A DNA stretch of 64,000 nt. It comes from Alviniconcha marisindica. Lineage: Eukaryota; Mollusca; Gastropoda; Provannidae. The translations under genes and the position numbers were made by a program. The notes below the pieces were generated by a model. The model ran no database searches. It was not told where the DNA came from and saw only the letters and a program-made list of their open reading frames with translations. Positions within the stretch are counted from its first letter, which is position 1. Each line of letters begins with the position of its first letter. Positions 56,220 through 64,000 of this stretch are shown one piece after another. Where the stretch lies: NCBI GenBank assembly GCA_018857735.1, contig JABMCL010001972.1:67501-131500 (forward strand). The letters run 5' to 3'.

Positions 56220-56410
56220 CGTTTGAGCTCTTAGCCCCGCCTTCTTTCCACACAAGCTTTCGCGCTGACCATCACGTGGTACTGTGTCTGGTAGGACTGT
56301 GCTCTGCGTGTGTACAGAGCATCATATTTAGGTTAACGTGCATCATATTGTTGACTGGTGGAACAGAGAGGCTTCTGCATTCACCTCTAAGCCCCGCCTC
56401 TGATTGGCTG
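56220..56410. repeat. Single copy of the 1-1115 repeat module
   Basis: CTAAGCCCCGCCTCT, CACAAGCTTTC, CACGTGGTACTGTGT and TTGACTGGTGGAACAGAGAG match the array at the start of the window. Confidence 0.65.
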
Positions 56411-56482
56411 AAATGCTCAATGATTGGCAGCCCAGAACTTTCGGCCTATGATCCAACACGCAGCTGTGGCATGCAGACTAAT

Positions 56483-56484
<2 letters not shown>

Positions 56485-56556
<72 letters not shown>

Positions 56557-56572
56557 TGTGTGCTCCCGCGTG
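56485..56572. repeat. (TG)n followed by (GTGC)n
   Basis: TG run of about 40 bp and then GCGTGCGTGC repeats. Confidence 0.95.
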
Positions 56573-56660
56573 TGCACATGCAAGAGTATGTGTATTTACC
56601 ATATTCTTACCATATTAACTAGGGAGGGGGGGGGGGGGACGGAGATATGACTGATCTTCC

Positions 56661-56905
<245 letters not shown>

Positions 56906-56929
56906 GCACCTGCTTTAGTTTCAAAGCAC

Positions 56930-59900
56930 TCTTAATTTCAATCAATGTCACCCGTAGTTGACGCTGTCGCTGACATCAATACACCAAAATCGACAACAAC
57001 ACTCGTAATGCACAGTGTCCTGTTTCAGTAAAATTAGAATCCTGACGTCTTCCATTTCATAATTACAAACAGCACTTTTGATTCTCAGCAAATTACAGTT
57101 CAAAACTGACCCCATTTGAAGTTGGCAAAGCAAATGGCTTCAGTCTAAACAAATATTCAAAACATGAACAAATATTCCAAAACATCAAGTCATTTACACA
57201 CATGCACATCTTCAGGCAAATAATCAGTCTCCATTTTAGATTACCACAGACACACTTTAAAAAAAATCACACATGCACAGTTTCTCTCTCCACTGGTCTA
57301 AATGGGACTAAAAGTAAAACAGCAAATGACCAACTAAAAGGACACAAATACATGTATGTCAAACTAATATGGTAAATACCCTATCCAATTTTCATATCTT
57401 TGTAAGTTCACTATATTAATCTATCGATCACAAACTCTAGACTAGAATAAGTTAAACTATGTATGGGTACCAGTAACGCTATGCGTGAAGACCAAAAACT
57501 GTTCTAGAATTTAATAATGAGGTTTGTTGCGCTTCATCCAGTTCAACAGTTGAAAAGAAATAGTCTAGTTTTCATATAATAAAAAATCACCGTGACCTTT
57601 ACCTTGAAGATAGCAACTCAATCTTTTCCCCTTCACCTTGAAGATAGTCTTTTCCCACCACACTCCGGCTCACACCAACGTACCACCACACCCAGCTTGG
57701 TCACAAAAGAGTTGGGCGGTTCAAACGATGTTTTCCACATGAACAGTCCCTGCAATTTTGAACCTCTGTAGTGACCACGACCCTGAACTTCATAATCCAA
57801 TCTGTCACAAGACACTTCAACCTATGATGCTGTCCTTGAAAGTTTGAACCTCTGCTGTGACCTTTGACTTCACAATCCACTCTGTCACAAGACACTCCGA
57901 CCTGTGATGTTGTGTCGGGATACTAGGTATGGTCACAAAAGGATCAGCAGCTAAAGAGCTACAGCGGACTCTGTCATGTTATGAATATATATATATATAT
58001 ATATCTAACATATGAACCCTAGACATGACCTTGAAGATGGCATGTCCTCGCTGTCACCTTGAAGCTCATGAAGACGCACCACTATATCAAGTTAGGCTGC
58101 AAACAGCTGAGAGGCTCAGATGGCATCATCCAAAAAAATGGATAAACGGACAAGTGTGATCCTAACATAAATGCTCGCTCCTTACCTTAGCTTCTGGGAT
58201 TGGGAACACGAAGATAAGAGACTGGGAATAGTGGTCCAACACAATGTTCCAAATTTTCAGTTTTTAAACACTCAAAACTCATGGCATGGGTGTGGGGCAG
58301 TGGTGGGGGTGGGGGGGGTCATTCCCAACCTAAAAAGTTCCAAGGTTGCCTGTCTGTCATGGTCACCAGTGAAGAAAGAAGAAAGAAAAAAGAAATCTAT
58401 CCATGCTTTTGGCACCAGTAGTTATTTTGATTAAAACCATTGCTAGTTTCACGATATATATAAAAATTAATTCAGAGCTGAACATGACTGAGTATCACCC
58501 TCAGAGGTACCCTCAGGATGATGAAGACGTACCAAATTTTAATTGAACAACAATCAAGAAAGAGAAGGAAAAACAAAACAAACAAAAACTGCCCAATCCT
58601 TCCACACTGTCCAATCTTTCAAACTCCAGAACTTCATATGACAGGGCAGGTACATGTTACACAGTAGTCCCTTTGAGGCAGTGTGAACAACAGTTTTTTT
58701 GCAACAGCAAGAAAACACACACCACAATTCCTGTAGTGTTGCATCCCTTTTTATTATCTGTGATGTCTCCTGAGCGCTATTAAAACCCTTCATCTGTTGG
58801 TTCGACACAGGTGATGTAGGAGCCATTATGTTTCAGATCAGTTGCAGTGTCATGTCATGTCATGTCATGTCATCTCAGCTTACAGAGTGAGCACAAAATC
58901 TCAACATTCACAGAACGTGTTCACAGCGCTCGGAAAAGAACCACCCAAAACCCTTTTTCTTTATTTATTTCTTCTTTAAATAATAATCAGTTAAAGGAAA
59001 TTAACTAGTTCATCAAAAATGACCTACCAGACTTTTTCAACATCAATCTTTTTTTTTCATTTTAACTGGTTAATTTCATTTACCTTGATTACACTGAACT
59101 TGTGTAGCATTTTTGTGTGGCATTTTTGCCAAGAAAAAAGTGAATGATGTATTAAGAACTCGTCCCATCCCAAACCTGCAGTTCCAACTCGCATATTGTA
59201 TGTGATTTGTTTCCATCATTACTGGCAAGCCAAGGATGTAAAAGACTTGCCTTTTTTGTTTGTTAGGTTATTAACATCAAATTTACCAGAGAGGCCACTC
59301 ATAATTAAAACTGATGAATTCAGATGACAAGGTCATTCGGTCATTATTTCAACTGAAATTAAAATCAGATTAAATCTATCTTTATTTTGTTTCTCAGCTA
59401 AAACTGCTGTTTACGTTGCCTGGAAAAGACCGTACAAAGCACCTGAGCTGTAAAATGTAATACATCAATCAAAATTCTTCACAGCTTGAATACCGTTTGT
59501 TGAGTTTCTCAGGGGTAAGTCGTCATGATCAGTGATAAGTCAGATACGTACACACAACCTTGACACATCTGCAGTCTATTCCAATAACTTCGTTTGCCAC
59601 AGAACACAAAAGATACGGGCTTCTGACGAGAAGCTTTCCCAGCAAATGCATCGCTGAGACTGAGAACATGCTGAACTGTTTCAATGCAATTACTCTCAGG
59701 CTTGCATTTCTCAAGTTCCAACGACAACAAAAAGAAAACCATGCATCAACCAGAACAAAGCCGACTACAATCACTGTCACTCATTCAAAGGAACGTGGCA
59801 AGCGACTGTGTGTGCAGGGTCTTTTGAACCAAAATCAACGAGCGCCCATCATAGGAGAAGAACCTTGCTCCCGGCAACGAACCACACCCCATCAGACTTA

Positions 59901-60004
59901 CTTCCCTCCTCGCCGATCTCAGCCAGTCGCCCTAGAGGCTAGCCCGCAACACGCGCCAACATCCGCCCAGCACAGTTCACACAGCGATCGCCGCAGACAC
60001 CCTT
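56930..60004 (-). other. Probable 3' UTR / downstream flank of the SIK1/2-type gene
   Basis: Immediately downstream of the stop codon on the minus strand. AT-rich, with few of the microsatellites that fill the neighbouring region, as expected for a long 3' UTR. Minus-strand AATAAA (plus TTTATT) occurs near 58750, 58969 and 59380; I cannot choose among them. It contains an ~86-bp direct duplication at 57750-57912 (TTGAACCTCTG ... CACAAGACACT twice), (TA)n at 57985 and (GTCAT)n at 58850. Confidence 0.45.
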
Positions 60005-62161
60005 TCAGGAGATATCCATGTGCTCGTCGTTGGGTTCCGACGCTGTCAACTCGCCCGACCCCGACCCCGACCTCGTCAAAGTCGTGCCGCACGCCTCGGA
60101 CTGCTGCAGCAAGTCCGGCGCGGCGTCGCCGCCGCCGAACAGCAGCGACGACGGCTTGCCGCAGCGGAGGCCGGGCCCCAGATGCTGCGACGCGTAGCCG
60201 GCCAAGTCGACTGCGCTCATGTCCGACTCGAGGCCCAGCAGAGGCTGAGGCTCCCCGGCCGACTCCTGGCCGTAGCCCAGCGCCTGCAGGAAGCTGCTGA
60301 CGTTGTCGTCGGAAGATGAAGAGTCGGAGCCCAGCAGGGACTGGGGGAACAGGGCCGGTTTGTTCCCCCGAGGCCCGCTCCGGGATGAGAAACCGCTCCG
60401 AAATTCCGCCCGGGGGGAGGGGACCACGGCCGAAGAGTCGGCCTGGGGCAGGGAGAAAGCCGGCGCCGAGCTGTCCGCGGGAAGCGTGCTGGCCACCTGG
60501 CTGTGGTGGAAGGCGGCGTTGGCCGCGTGGGTGATGGGCAGGTTGAAGGCGTTGCTGTCCTGGAAGGGGTGGACGGCCATGAACACGCCCGTCCGCCGCT
60601 GCCACTGGTGGGTCGGGGTGGTGGGAGGCTCCGCGGCGGCGGCCTCCATCGCCGCCTTGTCGTCCCCTCCCTTCGGCTCGCCTCCTCCCTCCCCGAAACT
60701 CTCGCTCAGGTTCAAGGGCAGCTCGTCCACCGAGCTGTCCGCGAGCCCGCAGCAGCCCCCACCGATCCCTATCTGCTCCAAGAAGGCGTCGGCAGCGCTG
60801 GTGGCGCGCGGCGGCGGCGGCGGCGTCGTTGTGGGCGAGGAGAATGCATACGCGGAGGAAAGCTGAGGACAGAACTCTTCCTGGCTGCCCGCGGAGCCCG
60901 GAGGAGGGGGCGTGACGCTGGCCGCGGAGAAGCCGGGGTTGGGCTGGGCGGACTGGGGGGCGCCCCCCGTGCCCAGCTGGCCCCCGTCGGGGGAGTAACC
61001 CTGCTGCGACAGGGGGTTGCCCGGGGGGGGCACCAGGTAGCCGGGCCCGAAGTCTATCCGCGGCAGGTTGTTGGGGTCGATCTGCAGCTGCTGCAGCTGG
61101 CAGCTGAGCTGCTGGGGGAGAGGCAGGTGGTTGTTGTTGGGCGGCTGCGAGTGGGCCGGGTGGGGGTGGGGGGCGTGCTGGTGGGGCAGCGAGTGCTTCT
61201 GGAACACCTGCCGCTTCTGCTGCAGCCGGTGCGACATCAGCTGCTGCTGCAGCGTCTTGCTGCAGGCCGCGTACTCGTAGTGGGGCGTGGCCAGGGAGCA
61301 GGGCAGGGGCGGGGCCTGAGGGGGGTGGGGGGGCGGGGCCAGGTGGAGGGCCTCCTCCTGAGACCCCGCCCCGGGGCTGCCCCCCACCCGGTCCAGCTGC
61401 TGCTCCAGGTACAGCGACTGCTTGAGGGCCAGCAGGCGGTGGGGCTGGATGTCGAACGACTCCGACGGCAGGGACATGCGCTTCATGAGGGGTCGCCGGC
61501 GACCCACGGCCCCGCCTCCCGAGGGGGCGGTGGCCCCGCTGGGGTCGTCCAGCGACCACTGCCGGACACTGTGGTGCGGGGCCGAGAGCTTGCGGTGGGG
61601 GTGGAGAGGGGGGTGGGGGGGAGAGGGGAGGGGCGGGGAGGAGGACGGGGAGGTCAGGTTGCTCTCGTCCCCCTCGCTGGGCGGGGGGCTGATGTTGTAC
61701 ACGTTGCTGCTGTTGTTGCTGCTGCTGTTGCTGTTGTTGTTGTTGTTGTGGTGGTGGTGGCTGTTGTTGTTGTTGTTGTTGTTGCTGTTGCTGCTGCCGC
61801 TGTTGCTGTTGCTGCTGCTGCTGCAGGAGGCGAACAGGCTCTGCAGCTGGTGATGCTCCTGCCGCAGCTCCACCATCCCGCGCGCCCGCATGCACTCGCG
61901 CAGCCGCTGCCGGAAGGCGATGATCCCTTGGGCCACGAGGCCGTCCGAGGCCCGGCGACCTTCCCGGAAGTTCACCGGCGACCTCGTCTGGCCTCTGTCC
62001 TGGATGACCTCCTCCGCCCCCGTGCCGTCAGCTTCCGGGCCCGTGCCGTCTTTGCCCAGCCTGGAGGGCACGGTGGCGCAGTGGGTCATGGAGACGCCCG
62101 CTTTCTGGAGGGTGCTGGTGGCAGACATGCTGGTGGCTAAGGAGCCTCCTGGAGGTCTCAC
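60005..62161 (-). CDS. SIK1/SIK2-type kinase, intact 3' terminal exon
   Basis: Acceptor CGCTTGCAG|GTGAGA on the minus strand at 62161, phase 0; 718 codons to TGA at 60005-60007 with no frame break. Residues 61-84 (SPVNFREGRRASDGLVAQGI then IAFR) are the hallmark of SIK1/2 tails; S72 corresponds to the inhibitory PKA and 14-3-3 serine (S587 in human SIK2). Next come QRLRECMRARGMVEL, an Asn/Ser/His run (113-153), further basophilic serines (RKLSAP near 190, KRMSLPS near 230), and a Gln/Leu helix (KTLQQQLMSHRLQQKRQVFQ) also found in SIK2. The rest is Pro/Gly/Ser-rich. Kinase and UBA exons lie right of the window. It is closer to SIK2/SIK1 than to SIK3, so two SIK paralogues sit side by side. Confidence 0.92.
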   Translation of the reverse strand: MRPPGGSLATSMSATSTLQKAGVSMTHCATVPSRLGKDGTGPEADGTGAEEVIQDRGQTRSPVNFREGRRASDGLVAQGIIAFRQRLRECMRARGMVELRQEHHQLQSLFASCSSSSNSNSGSSNSNNNNNNNSHHHHNNNNNSNSSSNNSSNVYNISPPPSEGDESNLTSPSSSPPLPSPPHPPLHPHRKLSAPHHSVRQWSLDDPSGATAPSGGGAVGRRRPLMKRMSLPSESFDIQPHRLLALKQSLYLEQQLDRVGGSPGAGSQEEALHLAPPPHPPQAPPLPCSLATPHYEYAACSKTLQQQLMSHRLQQKRQVFQKHSLPHQHAPHPHPAHSQPPNNNHLPLPQQLSCQLQQLQIDPNNLPRIDFGPGYLVPPPGNPLSQQGYSPDGGQLGTGGAPQSAQPNPGFSAASVTPPPPGSAGSQEEFCPQLSSAYAFSSPTTTPPPPPRATSAADAFLEQIGIGGGCCGLADSSVDELPLNLSESFGEGGGEPKGGDDKAAMEAAAAEPPTTPTHQWQRRTGVFMAVHPFQDSNAFNLPITHAANAAFHHSQVASTLPADSSAPAFSLPQADSSAVVPSPRAEFRSGFSSRSGPRGNKPALFPQSLLGSDSSSSDDNVSSFLQALGYGQESAGEPQPLLGLESDMSAVDLAGYASQHLGPGLRCGKPSSLLFGGGDAAPDLLQQSEACGTTLTRSGSGSGELTASEPNDEHMDIS

Positions 62162-62214
62162 CTGCAAGCGGCCAGAAACAAGAGCGTCACAGGGCAATCC
62201 AACGAGTCCAGCGA

Positions 62215-62343
62215 ATGGGTGTGAGCAGGGGGGTAGGGGATGAGGGTGGGGTTTTGGGGGGGGGGGGGAGGAGGGGGGGGGGGGGCGAAAGAAACAACTG
62301 CTGGCGAGTAACATTGCACTGTTGCAGAGTTGATATACGACTT

Positions 62344-62392
<49 letters not shown>

Positions 62393-62421
62393 ATGTGTGT
62401 GTGTGCGTGTGTGTGTGTGCG

Positions 62422-62460
<39 letters not shown>

Positions 62461-62530
62461 ATGTGCATGTGTGTGTTTGAGAGACAGAGAGACACAGAGA
62501 GAGAGAGTGTGCGCGCGCGCGCGCGTGTGC
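62215..62530. repeat. G-run and (TG)n microsatellite in SIK1/2 intron
   Basis: G runs at 62250-62286 and TG runs at 62350-62480 with GCATG interruptions, just upstream (minus strand) of the terminal exon acceptor. Confidence 0.92.
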
Positions 62531-63475
62531 GCTCATGTTGTATGCGTTGAATTCTGGCAACATGTACATTTAAAAGAATGCATAGGGCCTGTGCTGGTTA
62601 AGCGCTCTAAGTACCCATTATTATTATTACCAACATGCTGATGCTGTCTTCTCTGCAGCGTATAGCTAGCTCTAACTTCAACAGCAACAGAGACATATAT
62701 ATATATCTTTCTTTCAAACCTCATTCACTGCTGACTTAGTGCCAAAAGGTGCGCAAGAAAAGAGGACAGAGGTACTAGAAAATGAAGTTGACAGGATGTG
62801 AGTGAGTAATGCATTTTTTGAATGAACACATGTGAAGTCATCCACCAATGAAGGGACTAGGGAGAAGGCAGTGCTGCTCTTCCTTCCTGAGAAATTTGAC
62901 TTTCAGTGTGATTTGTGACAAGATGTTGAACATTACACATTACAACAAGCCCACATCACTGTGCTGCTAATCATGCAGTTAACTGTGAAAACCCAACTGA
63001 TCTTACAAGATGTGATCCACATGAGTATTACCAAGTAAACTGTTGTTGTTCTGTGTCACACAGAACAGCATGCTACGCATAGTTTGTTGCAATACATAAC
63101 GTTCAACATACAGCCAATCTTGAACATTTTTAAATGAATAAAAAGCAACACATTTTGAAATATAAACAGTTATTCTTTAATAGAACAATATGTGACAAGG
63201 AAGATTTGATATTTTTTCTCAAATTTAAGCTTTCTTGACATAAACAGCAAATGATGTAAGAAATATGCTGAACATTACTATTTCAACAAGATGTACAATG
63301 GTGTTTGTTTCTTGATGAAAATGATAAATCAGTAATTTTTTATTACAGTAGAGTATAAAGACACATAACTATTCCATGTGAACAGTTTTTGCTGCATTAA
63401 TTTTGTTGTAGTGGATAGCATAATGTTAAATAGATGACATGGTACTTTGTTTTTCATAACAAAATAATAATACTT
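62531..63475. other. Intron sequence, nothing recognised
   Basis: AT-rich unique sequence. TTAAGCGCTCTAAGTACCC followed by (ATT)n near 62600 looks like a retroposon 3' tail, but too little remains to name it. Confidence 0.45.
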
Positions 63476-63479
63476 ATTA

Positions 63480-63616
63480 TTTAACAAACAAGTAGTGTTT
63501 TGTAAGAGAAAATGGGGCAAGTAAGAGTGAGTGTAACTTTTGCTGCTTTTGGGTGTCACCGGAAAACACACGCAGCCTGTCATCCATGCGTTTCTTGGTC
63601 ATGTTGACTCGGGTGC
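63480..63616 (-). CDS. Possible exon on minus strand, identity unknown
   Basis: A good acceptor is visible on the minus strand (ACTATTTTTGTCCTAG before 63616, with TTAAC branch-like sequences upstream). One frame is then open for about 45 codons: TRVNMTKKRMDDRLRVFSGD, TQKQQKLHSLL, to a stop near 63480. It could be a terminal exon, an alternative SIK1/2 exon with a donor after DDRLR (CGT|GTGTTT, phase 0, compatible with the next exon), or chance. I do not recognise the peptide. Confidence 0.3.
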
Positions 63617-64000
63617 CTAGGACAAAAATAGTTAAACAGTTAACTTTAAAAGTGAAAGAATTAATAATAATAAATAAAAAAAAATCGTAATAAATATTAC
63701 TAAAAAATCACAGCCAAAGAATAATGCTATTAAGATCGGACACCTTACATTTTTAGAACTCTGGAAGGCAGACAGGCATGGTCACTATAATTATGTCGAA
63801 CGTTATTTCCACAGCTCGTGTAGTAATCGTAATGTTCAACATCTAACTTGACGACTTTAACCTGCGTAAATTCGAATTGTCTACCATATATGATGATTTG
63901 TTTGAAGACGTAGTTTGTAAAAAAAACGAACTGCGTTAAGCGCAAGCAAAAAATGTAAAGAGTACAATCAGAATATACTGTTTATAACCAATCTGCTGTC
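63617..64000. other. AT-rich sequence, nothing recognised
   Basis: A-rich and unique; no supported feature. Confidence 0.45.

Noticed and set aside
59919..61895. 658-codon minus-strand frame overlapping the SIK1/2 exon, and a 545-codon plus-strand frame
   Set aside because: Shadows of the SIK exon in other frames; Ala/Pro/Arg/Gln-rich with no motif, while the SIK frame has RRASDG and other hallmarks.

Overview
This window is metazoan nuclear DNA, extremely rich in tandem and dispersed repeats. The only protein-coding genes I can support are the 3' portions of two salt-inducible kinase (SIK) genes. Intron-rich structure, GT-AG junctions, tRNA-headed SINEs and abundant CA, CT and poly-C tracts fit an invertebrate animal. 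A lophotrochozoan such as a gastropod mollusc is my best guess, but the sequence does not prove it.

Layout. Positions 1-2800 hold a 43-bp minisatellite, a tRNA-derived SINE and a duplicated segment carrying a SINE fragment. From 2803 to 25144 the plus strand carries eight exons of a SIK3 orthologue. They encode the regulatory tail after the kinase and UBA domains, with three basophilic 14-3-3 type sites (RRHTVGV, RRASDGG, RRASDGL), and end in a KA1-like C-terminus. Introns 4 and 5 are built from tandem copies of the neighbouring exon edges. The roughly 14-kb intron 7 is packed with minisatellites, a 1.7-kb polypyrimidine tract and transposon remnants. The last exon is readable only through three frame changes, each near a low-complexity or homopolymer run.

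From 25145 to about 56900 there is no supportable gene. This stretch holds minisatellites (34 to 71 bp units, one almost 2 kb long), microsatellites, two tRNA-SINE families, a 5'-truncated LINE fragment, a family with long imperfect terminal inverted repeats, and a short element of about 162 bp that makes 10-14 bp target duplications. Several of these are nested in one another at 42.9-44.0 kb and 53.3-54.5 kb. A 228-bp pure poly-C run lies at 56662-56889.

From 62161 down to 60005 the minus strand carries the intact 3' terminal exon of a SIK1/SIK2-type gene (718 codons), with AT-rich probable 3' UTR or flank to its left. The two SIK genes therefore converge tail to tail about 35 kb apart. From memory, human SIK2 and SIK3 are also linked and convergent on 11q23, so this may be an ancestral arrangement.

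How they work together: both products belong to the LKB1-SIK branch of the AMPK-related kinases, which phosphorylate CRTC coactivators and class IIa HDACs and are restrained by PKA through 14-3-3 sites like those seen here. The kinase domains lie outside the window on both sides.
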